Shown here piece by piece: positions 1 through 6,880 of a DNA stretch of 19,185 nucleotides (the stretch's first letter is position 1; each line of letters begins with the position of its first letter). Under the pieces are notes generated by a model. That model saw only the letters and a list, made by a program, of their open reading frames with translations, had not been told where the DNA came from and ran no database searches. Where the stretch lies: the NCBI GenBank assembly GCA_030672545.1, contig DAOVGF010000045.1:1-19185 (forward strand), written 5' to 3'. A program made the translations under genes and the position numbers. The DNA is from Candidatus Aerophobota bacterium (GTDB taxonomy: Bacteria > Aerophobota > Aerophobia > Aerophobales > Aerophobaceae).

Positions 1-198
1 CTGAGTGATATGGATAGAAAATATCTTTCCTTTGCTAACGAATTTGAGCGTCGATTTGTAACCCAGAGAAGAGATGAGGACAGGAGTGTAATGCAAACTC
101 TTGATTTAGGCTGGGAACTTTTGAAAATGATGCCTAAAACCGAGTTAAAGAGAATTAGAGAGGAATACTTAAGTAAATACCTGAGAGAAAAGGAGTAG
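1..198 (+). CDS. atpB: V/A-type ATP synthase subunit B, C-terminal end (5' truncated)
   Basis: This is the last 65 codons of a gene that begins upstream of the window; the frame is open from base 1 (Leu-Ser-Asp precedes the first Met at position 10). The tail matches the C-terminal helical domain of the non-catalytic B subunit of V/A-type ATPases: a YLSFANEFERRF-like stretch, then RSVMQTLDLGWELL and a Lys/Glu-rich end. The B subunit alternates with catalytic A subunits in the A3B3 head of the rotary ATPase that couples ATP to H+ or Na+ transport. The D subunit gene follows after 7 nt, as is usual in V/A-ATPase operons. The Met at position 10 is not the real start, because family homology continues upstream of it. 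Known members are about 430-470 aa, so most of the gene lies outside. Confidence 0.9.
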   Translation: MSDMDRKYLSFANEFERRFVTQRRDEDRSVMQTLDLGWELLKMMPKTELKRIREEYLSKYLREKE

Positions 199-205
199 TT
201 ATCCC

Positions 206-823
206 ATGGCTCAGGCCCTGCAGATTAATCCCACCCGAATGGAGCTGCTCAAGCAGAAACAGAGACTGCAGGCAGCCAGAAGAGCTTATGATCTTCTGGA
301 AGACAAGAGGGACAAACTTATCCAGCAGTTTTTTCCATTAATCAAGGAGATTCATCAACTTAGAAGGAAGGTTGAGGCAGATTTAAGTAAGATCTATCTT
401 GACTTTGAGGGAGCCAAGGCTATTAATTCCGAGAAGGAGATAGAAGCTGCTCTCTGGTGGCCTGAAGCTGAAGTTAGTCTAAAGATAACTAATTTTACTT
501 CTTTGAGGACTCCCCAGTTTAAGCCCTCTTTGAAAGGGGATATCTTTTGTTATGGATTTCTGGGAACTAACTGGAGACTGGATAAAGGGCTGAGGGATTT
601 TTGGCGGGTTTTCCCCCGTTTGCTGAAATTGGCTCAAAAAGAGGATGAAGTTAGAAGACTGGCTCAGGATATTGAACGCACCCGCAGAAGAGTAAATGCC
701 CTGGAATACATTCTTATTCCCCAAATTAAGCAGGCAGTGAAGTATATCACTATGAAGCTGGAGGAAAGAGAAAGGGCCCACATTATTAATTTGATGAAGA
801 TTAAGGAGATGATAAAGGGATAA
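206..823 (+). CDS. atpD: V/A-type ATP synthase subunit D (central rotor stalk)
   Basis: The protein is 205 aa, the usual length for V/A-type subunit D, which forms the coiled-coil rotor shaft inside the A3B3 head. The N-terminus has the family signature NPTRMELLKQKQRLQAARR followed by YDLLEDKRDKLI. The C-terminus has the matching helix RRRVNALEYILIPQIKQAV and an ERAHIINLMKIKEM-like end. Both ends are long amphipathic helices expected to pair as an antiparallel coiled coil, with a variable middle (about residues 75-150). The ATG at 206 has AGGAG at 191-195, overlapping the end of the B subunit gene, so the two genes are probably translationally linked. The next gene is not a recognised ATPase subunit, so this appears to be the last gene of the ATPase operon. 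Identification rests on the end motifs, the length and the B-D gene order. Confidence 0.93.
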   Translation: MAQALQINPTRMELLKQKQRLQAARRAYDLLEDKRDKLIQQFFPLIKEIHQLRRKVEADLSKIYLDFEGAKAINSEKEIEAALWWPEAEVSLKITNFTSLRTPQFKPSLKGDIFCYGFLGTNWRLDKGLRDFWRVFPRLLKLAQKEDEVRRLAQDIERTRRRVNALEYILIPQIKQAVKYITMKLEERERAHIINLMKIKEMIKG

Positions 824-860
824 CTTCTGAAGTTTAATGTTGAATTACTTTTTATCATTT

Positions 861-886
861 TTTTACGGATAATTCTTTTACGGATA
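861..886 (+). repeat. Direct repeat, two copies of TTTTACGGATA
   Basis: Two identical 11-bp copies (861-871 and 876-886) lie with a 15-bp period in the gap between the ATPase D gene and the orphan gene at 950. They could be a binding site for a dimeric regulator or simple slippage repeats. No regulator gene is nearby, and the function is unknown. Confidence 0.5.
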
Positions 887-887
887 T

Positions 888-932
888 AGGTTGCGTGTTG
901 TGAAGATTTAGCCAGGCGCAACTTTATTTTTT
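888..932 (+). terminator. Candidate rho-independent terminator after the V/A-ATPase operon
   Basis: An inverted repeat pairs GTTGCG (890-895) with CGCAAC (917-922). One A-T and one G-T pair extend it outwards (888-895 with 917-924). It is followed by TTTATTTTTT at 923-932. The loop is about 21 nt, longer than ideal, so termination strength is uncertain. It lies 65 nt after the D subunit stop and just before the ribosome-binding site of the next gene, which suits an operon end. It could instead be a leader structure for the gene at 950. Confidence 0.42.
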
Positions 933-949
933 GAAAAAGGAGATGGAAA

Positions 950-1285
950 ATGGTATTCTGGAGAAAAAAGGAATATACCCAAGAAGAGATGACCGAGATA
1001 ATCAAAGACTTTACTGTAAATTTAAGAGTTGTTCTCAGGAATCATCTTCCCCGTAAGATGCGCCGGGCCATGCAAAAAGATGAAAAGAAGCAACTAAAAA
1101 TGCTTCAAGGCGAAAATACCGGACACTTTGAAGAAATAAAGAAAAAAGGATTAAGTTCCTGGTTAAGTGGATCTTTGGAGGAAGCTTATCAGGAGCTTTC
1201 TTCTTTTGTAGTAGATCCCGGGCAACTTCAAGAGGACCTTCAGTCATATCTAAGAGGATTTAAGAAAAGGTGGAAAATCAAATAA
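950..1285 (+). CDS. Small hypothetical protein, function unknown
   Basis: I do not recognise this 111-aa protein. It is rich in Lys, Arg and Glu, has no signal peptide or transmembrane segment, and is probably cytoplasmic and mostly helical. An N-terminal helix (about residues 10-30) precedes a basic patch around RKMRRAMQKDEKK (about 35-47). A serine/leucine stretch follows (SSWLSGSLEEAYQELSS) and the C-terminus is strongly basic (RGFKKRWKIK). The ATG at 950 has a strong ribosome-binding site, AAGGAGAT, 6-7 nt upstream, which supports real translation. It stands alone between a candidate terminator and a gene-free repeat region, so neither neighbour gives a functional hint. An accessory factor of the ATPase is possible but unsupported. 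Confidence 0.7.
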   Translation: MVFWRKKEYTQEEMTEIIKDFTVNLRVVLRNHLPRKMRRAMQKDEKKQLKMLQGENTGHFEEIKKKGLSSWLSGSLEEAYQELSSFVVDPGQLQEDLQSYLRGFKKRWKIK

Positions 1286-1343
1286 GTCTTCTGATTATCT
1301 TTACAAATATCAAAGTCATACTAAAATTATGAAGGGACCGGGT

Positions 1344-1366
1344 AGAGGCGACTTCAGTCGCCCTCT
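1344..1366. repeat. Hairpin element 1 (imperfect palindrome)
   Basis: AGAGGCGACT (1344-1353) pairs with AGTCGCCCTCT (1356-1366) around a 2-nt loop, with one bulged C. There is no T-run after it, so it is not a typical terminator. It is the first of three palindromes in this gap and looks like an extragenic palindromic repeat unit. Whether other copies exist in the genome cannot be seen here. Confidence 0.65.
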
Positions 1367-1372
1367 TCTGCC

Positions 1373-1437
1373 ATTGCGAGTCTGCCAAGAGCAGGCGTGG
1401 CAATCCGCGAAGCGTCACGAGGTTGCCAAAGGCAACC
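1373..1437. repeat. Hairpin element 2 (double-hairpin extragenic repeat)
   Basis: Two stems lie side by side. ATTGC (1373-1377) pairs with GCAAT (1400-1404) and encloses CTGC/GCAG (1382-1385 with 1391-1394). Then GGTTGCC (1421-1427) pairs perfectly with GGCAACC (1431-1437) around AAA, and flanking CAC/GTG could extend it. The ATTGCGAG...CGTGGCAAT pattern resembles a dispersed repeat I have seen in several bacterial genomes. That resemblance is from memory and has not been checked. Confidence 0.65.
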
Positions 1438-1498
1438 GTGGTGATCTTGTTTTTGAAATGGAATACAGAATGAGGAATTTTTTTGGCGAAGACAGAGT

Positions 1499-1554
1499 GG
1501 TAGCCGCAGGCTTTAGCCTGCGTTTATTTGCCCAAGTTAAAACTTGTGGCTACC
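1499..1554. repeat. Three-way-junction inverted repeat (MITE/REP-like element)
   Basis: The outer arms GGTAGCC (1499-1505) and GGCTACC (1548-1554) are perfect inverted repeats 56 bp end to end. Inside are two perfect hairpins: CGCAGGCT (1505-1512) with AGCCTGCG (1515-1522), and CAAGTT (1533-1538) with AACTTG (1541-1546), each with a 2-nt loop. The result is a cloverleaf-like fold with one closing stem and two arms. It does not encode a tRNA: there is no anticodon arm, no T-loop sequence and it is too short. The architecture suggests a small non-autonomous mobile or REP-type element. I did not identify a target-site duplication. Confidence 0.7.
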
Positions 1555-1601
1555 TTTAAGAAACCCAAACTTATTACGTTGAGAATAAGAAGAGTAGATC
1601 C

Positions 1602-3329
1602 ATGGGAACAGTGCGCCGCATTTTTGGCTATTTTAAGCCTTATGGACTCCCCCTGACTTTAGCTATTTTCTGTACCCTGGGTGCTTCCTTCTCCACCCTG
1701 GCTATTCCCTGGATTATTGGAAAAAATCTAATAGATTCAGCTCTTCTCAAAGAAAAAAATCTCGATCTCTTAAATCTTATTGCTCTTGGACTGGTTGGTC
1801 TTTTGGGAATAAAGGCTCTTTTTTCTTTTGGACAGAGTTATCTAACTCATTTAGTCTCTACCAAAGTAATCACCGACCTACGTAATGTTCTTTATCGTCA
1901 CCTCCAATATCTTTCCCTGGGATTTTATAAAAAAAAGCACACCGGCGAGATAATCTCCCGAGTGGTCAACGATGTTGAAGTAATCCAAAACGCCGTTACC
2001 ACGTTCCTTAGCAGTTTCTTTGCCAATATTCTGGTTTTTATCGGGGTTCTAGGATTCATATTTTATATGAATTGGCGACTTTCTTTGTGTGTCCTGGCGA
2101 TTTTTCCTCTTCTCGCCTTGGCTATGGGCAAATTTGGCACCTGGATAAAAAAATTCAGTGGTTCCGTTCAAACCAAAATGGCCGATATCTCCTCCAGACT
2201 CGAGGAAACAATAAGTGGAATTGAAGTGGTCAAATCTTTTACCATGGAAAAGCACGAGATTGAAAGGTTTCGGAGGATTAATCTAAAAATGCTCCAGTTA
2301 ATTATTAGAAGAGCTCGAGTAATTGCGGCTCTTACGCCACTGATGGAAACTCTAGCCTTTGTCGGGTTAATCGTCATTCTATGGTATGGAGGAAGAGAGG
2401 TGGTTCAGGGTAAATTAACCATGGGAGAGTTGATCACCTTCCTGGGTTACATTGGTATAGCGGTCAATCCTCTTTCTCAAATCAGCCAGGCTTATGGTTT
2501 TTTCCAGCAAGCTATTGCCTCCGCCGAAAGAGTTTTTGAGATACTGGATACCCCACCAGAGATAACGGAAATACCTGAGGCTAAAGAAATGCTTTGTATG
2601 AAGGGTCAGATTAAATTTGAAAATGTCTCTTTTGGGTATAATGAGAGAGATTTAGTTTTGGAAGATATTAGTTTGACCGTGGAGCCGGGGGAAAAAGTTG
2701 CCCTGGTAGGAGCCAGTGGAGTGGGGAAAACTACCTTAGTTAGTCTGGTACCCCGTTTTTATGATCCGGCGTCGGGACGCATCACCATTGATGGATGTGA
2801 TATCAAGAAAGTCAAAATAGCTTCTCTTAGAGAGCAGATAAGTATTGTACCTCAGGAAACCATTCTTTTTAGCGGTACCATCAGGGATAATATTACCTAT
2901 GGAAGCAGGGAAGCCAACCAGGAAGAAATAATTGCTGCGGCCAGTCAGGCTAATATCCATGATTTTATTCTTTCTCTACCCCAAGGATATGACACTGAAA
3001 TTGGGGAGAGAGGAGTCAAATTGTCGGGGGGGGAACGCCAGCGAATGGCCATTGCTCGGGCTATCCTGAGAAATCCTCGTATACTCATCCTCGATGAGGC
3101 TACTTCAGCCCTGGATACCCAGACCGAAGCCCAGGTTAAGGAAGCCCTGGATAAGCTACTGGAAAATCGGACTTCCTTTATCATTGCTCACCGGCTTTCC
3201 ACCATTACGGGAGCTGATAGAGTGGTGGTACTCAATAATAAAAAAATTGACCAGATTGGTTCCCATAAGGAGCTCTTGGCTCAAGGGGGAATCTATACCC
3301 AACTTTATCAAGCGCAATTTAGGGAATAA
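1602..3329 (+). CDS. msbA: MsbA-like lipid A / lipid-linked glycan ABC exporter
   Basis: This 575-aa half-transporter fuses an N-terminal six-helix membrane domain (about 15-300) to a C-terminal ATPase domain (about 335-575), the size and order of MsbA (about 580 aa). Visible motifs are Walker A GASGVGKTT (about 370-378), the Q-loop in IVPQETILFSG (about 418), the signature LSGGERQR (474-481), Walker B ILILDEATSALD (about 494-505) and the H-loop IIAHRLSTI (His about 530). It should act as an inner-membrane homodimer flipping a lipid-linked substrate. A glycosyltransferase and an LpxB-related gene follow directly, which favours lipid A core or a related glycolipid over a drug. The ATG at 1602 has only a weak AAGAAGAG upstream. 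Eight consecutive G (3026-3033) lie within the signature codons. Multidrug exporters of the same family cannot be excluded by sequence alone. Confidence 0.87.
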   Translation: MGTVRRIFGYFKPYGLPLTLAIFCTLGASFSTLAIPWIIGKNLIDSALLKEKNLDLLNLIALGLVGLLGIKALFSFGQSYLTHLVSTKVITDLRNVLYRHLQYLSLGFYKKKHTGEIISRVVNDVEVIQNAVTTFLSSFFANILVFIGVLGFIFYMNWRLSLCVLAIFPLLALAMGKFGTWIKKFSGSVQTKMADISSRLEETISGIEVVKSFTMEKHEIERFRRINLKMLQLIIRRARVIAALTPLMETLAFVGLIVILWYGGREVVQGKLTMGELITFLGYIGIAVNPLSQISQAYGFFQQAIASAERVFEILDTPPEITEIPEAKEMLCMKGQIKFENVSFGYNERDLVLEDISLTVEPGEKVALVGASGVGKTTLVSLVPRFYDPASGRITIDGCDIKKVKIASLREQISIVPQETILFSGTIRDNITYGSREANQEEIIAAASQANIHDFILSLPQGYDTEIGERGVKLSGGERQRMAIARAILRNPRILILDEATSALDTQTEAQVKEALDKLLENRTSFIIAHRLSTITGADRVVVLNNKKIDQIGSHKELLAQGGIYTQLYQAQFRE

Positions 3330-3343
3330 AAAGGATTTAAGTA

Positions 3344-4249
3344 TTGAACCTTCAAGCAAGTGTCATAATTCCTACGTATAACCGCCAGAGAATTCTTGAG
3401 AAGGCTCTGGGCTCACTTTTTGATCAGAGCTGCTCCTCCGAGACCTACGAAGTCATAGTGGTGGATGATGGCTCTACCGATGGCACCGCTAGAATGATAA
3501 AATCTCTGAGTTCCGCCGGCCCGCTGAGATATTTCTGGAAAAATAGGGAAGGCCCGGCCGCGGCTAGAAACTATGGAATTGCCCGGGCTAAAGGAGAGAT
3601 TATCATTTTTACTGATAGCGACCTGGTAGTCAATCACCGTTTTGTGGAAGAACATATTGCTTCTCAACGGAATTATTCCGGGATAGTAGTGAGGGGTCTG
3701 GTGATAAACACGGACGATCCTGACCCCCGAGTACAGACCAGGGTGAAGTTGTCCGATATCTCCACGGCTTTTTTTGCTACCGGCAACGTTTCGGTGAAAA
3801 AGAAATTTTTGGTCCAGGCGGGTCTTTTTGATACGGATTTCAATGAGTACGGTTGGGAGGATCTGGAGTTGGGCGAGAGATTGAAAAAGATCGGCTTGAG
3901 AGTGATGACTAATAAGAGAGCCGTTGGGTATCACCTTCGGAAGAGAGTTACTCCGGCTCAACTTCCCCGGGTATGTGCCCGAGAAAAAGAGAGAGGCCGA
4001 ATGGCCGTGGTCTTCTACCGAAAACAACCTACTTTCCAGGTGAAATTGATGACTCACTTTCACCCTCTCTTTTTTCTTATGGACAGCTTGCTCAACTTGG
4101 GTGGGTGGAGCGAGAAAAAAGGGATCAGAAAATTGCTTTCTTATCTGGAAAAAAATAACCATCACTTTCTTTCGGATATTATTCTGGGAATAATCTCTCA
4201 TCACGCTTACATGCAAGGAATTAGGGAAGCTCTGAAAAGGGTGTCTTAG
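3344..4249 (+). CDS. Glycosyltransferase family 2 with galactosyltransferase-type C-terminal motif
   Basis: This 301-aa GT-A fold glycosyltransferase uses a nucleotide-sugar donor. The N-terminus has ASVIIPTYNR and the nucleotide-binding DDGSTDGT (41-48). The metal-binding DxD is D91-S-D93. A GWEDLELGERL segment (170-180) matches the C-terminal motif of the Glyco_transf_7C group, where the acidic WED residues belong to the active site. There is no membrane segment, so it is probably cytoplasmic or peripheral at the inner membrane. The start is TTG at 3344, with AAAAGG ahead of it, only 14 nt after the exporter gene, so the genes are co-transcribed. It probably adds a sugar to the glycolipid handled by its neighbours; the sugar cannot be read from sequence. 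Confidence 0.88.
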   Translation: MNLQASVIIPTYNRQRILEKALGSLFDQSCSSETYEVIVVDDGSTDGTARMIKSLSSAGPLRYFWKNREGPAAARNYGIARAKGEIIIFTDSDLVVNHRFVEEHIASQRNYSGIVVRGLVINTDDPDPRVQTRVKLSDISTAFFATGNVSVKKKFLVQAGLFDTDFNEYGWEDLELGERLKKIGLRVMTNKRAVGYHLRKRVTPAQLPRVCAREKERGRMAVVFYRKQPTFQVKLMTHFHPLFFLMDSLLNLGGWSEKKGIRKLLSYLEKNNHHFLSDIILGIISHHAYMQGIREALKRVS

Positions 4250-4266
4250 AAAAAGGGAGTATGTTT

Positions 4267-5487
4267 ATGGCTGGTTCTCCGGATAGTATTCTCTTTCTCT
4301 CTAATGGTCATGCTGAGGACACTATTGCTGCCAAGATTGCCGAAAAATTCCAAGAGCAGGCTACTCACTGGAAGATAATAGCTTTGCCTCTAATAGGTCA
4401 AGGCCTGGCCTGGGATCATTTAAGTGGGACTCAGACTATCGGACCCAAGAAGATTTTGCCCAGTGGTGGTTTTGCTGGTTTCAATCTCTTTTATCTAACT
4501 AAGGATATATTTGCCGGTTGGCTCAAAGTATTTAAGGAGCAGCTTAGAGTACTGCGCGGCCTGAAAAGAAAAGTCCGGATAACTGTGTGCGTGGGAGATG
4601 TTCTTTTGATTGTTCTTGCTTCTCTTTTTGTCCGACGTCCCATCATTTTTTTTCCTACAGCTAAATCAGTCTATGCCGGAGCATTCAAGAACCATTATTT
4701 GATGGAAAAGTGGCTAATTAAACGTCTTTGCTGCCTGGTTTTTCCCCGGGACGAAAGAACTACTGTCTCATTACAAAAATGGGGAATAAAAGCTTACTGG
4801 GTGGGTAATCCGATGCTTGACTGTTTGGAGATAACTCATCGATCTCTTAATGCGGAAAGAAATCCCTATGTGGTGGGGATTCTTCCCGGTAGTCGTCAGG
4901 AGGCTTACCACAATCTTTCCACCATCCTGGCGGCGGTCAGCTTAATTGATAGGGAAGCTAATTTTTCTGGAAAGATAACTTACCTTTTAGCCCTGGCTCC
5001 TTCCCTGAAGCTGGCAGAGATAAAAAGAAAGTTAGCCCGGGGAAAGGGCTGGTCTCTCACGAGCACCAAAGGGGATGTTCAGACAGCGGGGATAGTAGGT
5101 TATCTAACTGATTCCCAGGGTACTAAAATAAAAGTTATCAAAGGCAAATTCGGTGATATCCTTGACCAATCGCGGGTAGTTATAGGAGTCTCAGGAATGG
5201 CCAATGAGCAGGTGGTAGGACTGGGCAAACCTCTGGTTAGCTTCCCGGGGAAAGGACCCCAGATAACCAGGAGGTTTTTGCAAATCCAACAGCGACTAAT
5301 AGGAGGAGCAGTTTTCCTGGTAAAACCTGAGGCTGAAGCGATAGCCGAAAAAGTCTGTTCAATTCTGGCTAACCCGGGTAGATTTGAAAAACTAATTAAA
5401 GAGGGTCGGAGAAGAATGGGAAAGCCGGGAGCCACTGAGCGAATCACCAATGTAATCGGAAGAACCGTTGATAAATTAAGTAATTAG
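4267..5487 (+). CDS. LpxB-related glycosyltransferase (TIGR03492-like)
   Basis: This 406-aa protein belongs to the LpxB superfamily but not to canonical LpxB. The N-terminus reads FLSNGHAEDTIA (10-21), the form I associate with the 'lipid-A-disaccharide synthase-related' family TIGR03492 of cyanobacteria and Deinococcus. A PGSR motif (207-210) matches the sugar-nucleotide-binding loop of LpxB. Near the C-terminus GVSGMANEQVVGLGKPLVSFPG replaces the LpxB segment, and the SLPN motif is absent. The family's reaction is not established as far as I know. I chose the ATG at 4267 because GGGAG (4255-4259) lies 7 nt ahead, whereas the ATG at 4261 would be 1 nt away. It ends the plus-strand LPS operon, and its last 12 bases overlap the end of the opposing GT4 gene. 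Confidence 0.82.
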   Translation: MAGSPDSILFLSNGHAEDTIAAKIAEKFQEQATHWKIIALPLIGQGLAWDHLSGTQTIGPKKILPSGGFAGFNLFYLTKDIFAGWLKVFKEQLRVLRGLKRKVRITVCVGDVLLIVLASLFVRRPIIFFPTAKSVYAGAFKNHYLMEKWLIKRLCCLVFPRDERTTVSLQKWGIKAYWVGNPMLDCLEITHRSLNAERNPYVVGILPGSRQEAYHNLSTILAAVSLIDREANFSGKITYLLALAPSLKLAEIKRKLARGKGWSLTSTKGDVQTAGIVGYLTDSQGTKIKVIKGKFGDILDQSRVVIGVSGMANEQVVGLGKPLVSFPGKGPQITRRFLQIQQRLIGGAVFLVKPEAEAIAEKVCSILANPGRFEKLIKEGRRRMGKPGATERITNVIGRTVDKLSN

Positions 5488-6495
5488 ACGGTTATATATT
5501 TCTTGATAGCGAGGGAAGATGTTTTCCCAGAGAAAGGAGTGAGCAAACTTCTGAAGTTTGACCGGATCAAAGTTAGATTGCTCTATCCGGGTTTTGATTT
5601 CTTCTGCCCGGCGGTAAACAATAATTCCGGGCAAAGAAGCCCACAATTTCCTCAATCCAGGTAACCAAGAAGGGATAAGGACCGGCACACCGGCAGCCAA
5701 GGACTCCAGAATAACCAGACCAAAAGCTTCATTGTGAGAGCAAAGTAAGAGATGAGTAAGGGAAGGATAAATTTCTTCCGGTTTTTCCTGGTAGCCCAGG
5801 AATTCTACCTCATTTTCCAGATGTAATTTCTTCACCAGTCTCTCCAGGCTAAATCTTAGAGGCCCTTCTCCGATGAGAAGGAGACGGCAGGCGAACTTAT
5901 ACTTAGCCTGGGCCTTAATGGCCCAGGCGGGCCTTTTTTGTTTGACCAGTCTTCCCACCAGACCCACCAGTCGATGAGAGGGTCTTTTAGGCGGAGCAGA
6001 GGCAAAGAATTTCCTCTCCACTCCATTGGGAATAACAACCAATTTTTCTTTCTCGATGCCTGCTTTAATGAAATAGCTCTCATCCTGGGGATTTAAGATA
6101 ATTATTTGTTCCACTTTTCCCAAGAAACGAGAGGCTATCCAATAATTGAAGAAATTGTCATACCCATGACAGGTGAATATTAGCGGCTTGGTGGGGAGAA
6201 ATCTCTTGCTCAGATAAGCCATCTCGGCAGCAGCATGAACTTGAATAAGATCAGCTTGCTCAGCTACTTTTAGCAATATGGTCTTGAGACAATCAATGGA
6301 CCGAAAAGGTTTTGAAGCACTCCAGTTTTCTATTAGGTGGATTTTTACCTGAGCAGGCAGTCGCCTTAAACCGGGCCCGGGAGGAGAAATTAGACTGAGT
6401 TGATACCCCTTGTTTAGTCCCTGACTAATCAAATTAATGATACATCTTTCTGTTCCTCCCAGACCCATATAAGGAGTAAGGTGAACAATATGCAT
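5476..6495 (-). CDS. Glycosyltransferase family 4 (GT-B fold)
   Basis: This 339-aa retaining glycosyltransferase has the N-terminal glycine-rich loop YMGLGGTERCIINL (9-22). The GT-B linker region carries GRLVKQKRP (181-189), and the donor-binding E-x7-E motif is E256AFGLVILE264. There is no transmembrane segment. GT4 enzymes move a sugar from a nucleotide donor to lipid-linked or polysaccharide acceptors on the cytoplasmic face of the inner membrane. It is the last gene of the minus-strand operon, 19 nt after the ArnE-like gene, with AAGG 7 nt before its ATG. Its stop codon lies inside the end of the convergent LpxB-related gene. A role in LPS core or O-chain assembly follows from context; the exact sugar is unknown. 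Confidence 0.87.
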   Translation of the reverse strand: MHIVHLTPYMGLGGTERCIINLISQGLNKGYQLSLISPPGPGLRRLPAQVKIHLIENWSASKPFRSIDCLKTILLKVAEQADLIQVHAAAEMAYLSKRFLPTKPLIFTCHGYDNFFNYWIASRFLGKVEQIIILNPQDESYFIKAGIEKEKLVVIPNGVERKFFASAPPKRPSHRLVGLVGRLVKQKRPAWAIKAQAKYKFACRLLLIGEGPLRFSLERLVKKLHLENEVEFLGYQEKPEEIYPSLTHLLLCSHNEAFGLVILESLAAGVPVLIPSWLPGLRKLWASLPGIIVYRRAEEIKTRIEQSNFDPVKLQKFAHSFLWENIFPRYQEIYNRLIT

Positions 6496-6514
6496 AAATT
6501 AACCTTGGATGAAG

Positions 6515-6880
6515 TTAGGATCGGGAAAGCAAAATAACCCCGACGCAGATTAATAGAAGACTAAAGATTCTCAAGGAAGAAATCTGTTCTCGCCATAGAA
6601 CCCAGGAAAAGAAGACTACCAGCACATATCCTAAGCTGAGCATGGGATAAGCATAGCTCAATTCTACGCGGGAGAGAACCATTAACCAGAATATTGTGCT
6701 GACGGCATAAAAAAATAGTCCCAGCAGGACAAAGGGGCGGCTAAATACCAATAAAAGGGTAGGAAGTATTTTTTCTGGTCTGATTAAAATCTCCCCTTCC
6801 TCCATCATACCTTGTTTCAAAGACAATTGTCCCAAGGCGCCCAAAATTATACTCAGTAAGATGAGTACTCCCGCTTTCAA
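6515..6880 (-). CDS. ArnE-like small membrane protein (EamA/SMR superfamily), probable polyprenyl-phosphate-sugar flippase
   Basis: This protein of about 121 aa has four predicted membrane helices. It carries hallmarks of ArnE/ArnF flippase subunits: GQLSLKQGM in helix 1 and an AYPMLSLGY stretch in helix 3, close to the AYPMLSLNF I recall from E. coli ArnE. A FWLMVLSRVELSY segment precedes it. I chose TTG at 6880 because its TTGA overlaps the stop of the upstream GT2 gene and GGGGGAG lies about 7 nt ahead. The longer reading frame to 6952 would add 24 polar residues lying wholly inside the GT2 gene. It sits between an ArnC/DPM1-like GT2 and a GT4. Only one ArnE/F-type subunit is present here, so it may act as a homodimer. 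Confidence 0.8.
   Translation of the reverse strand: MKAGVLILLSIILGALGQLSLKQGMMEEGEILIRPEKILPTLLLVFSRPFVLLGLFFYAVSTIFWLMVLSRVELSYAYPMLSLGYVLVVFFSWVLWREQISSLRIFSLLLICVGVILLSRS

Larger units (their letters stand above)
1286..1601. other. 316-bp intergenic region carrying three inverted-repeat elements
   Basis: No convincing gene lies here. A 76-codon open frame at 1329-1559 runs straight through the palindromes and is not considered real. The stretch holds three separate hairpin-forming elements (1344-1366, 1373-1437 and 1499-1554) between AT-rich flanks. I saw no clear sigma-70 promoter for the exporter gene at 1602, although one is expected here. The dense palindromes resemble dispersed extragenic repeats found at operon borders. 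Confidence 0.7.

Noticed and set aside
840..873. Possible sigma-70 promoter for the gene at 950 (GATAAT at 868-873)
   Set aside because: The -10 match is fair, but the only TTGAAT lies 22 nt away and no -35 sits at 16-18 nt, so the call is not supported.
1344..1366. Terminator of the orphan gene ending at 1285
   Set aside because: The hairpin is strong, but no T-run follows on either strand, and two further unrelated palindromes beside it favour a repeat element.
1499..1554. tRNA or tRNA-like gene suggested by the cloverleaf fold
   Set aside because: Only two arms, 56 bases, no anticodon stem-loop, no T-loop sequence and no CCA end.
1329..1559. A 76-codon open frame upstream of the exporter gene
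   Set aside because: It runs through three palindromic elements, has no ribosome-binding site of note and its composition follows the repeats rather than a protein.
1286..1601. CRISPR array
   Set aside because: The palindromes differ in sequence from one another and are not evenly spaced, and no cas gene is present.
3413..4216. A 267-codon open frame antisense to the GT2 gene
   Set aside because: It lies wholly opposite a gene with clear GT2 motifs, shows no recognisable motif and is best explained as a frame opened by the codon bias of the real gene.
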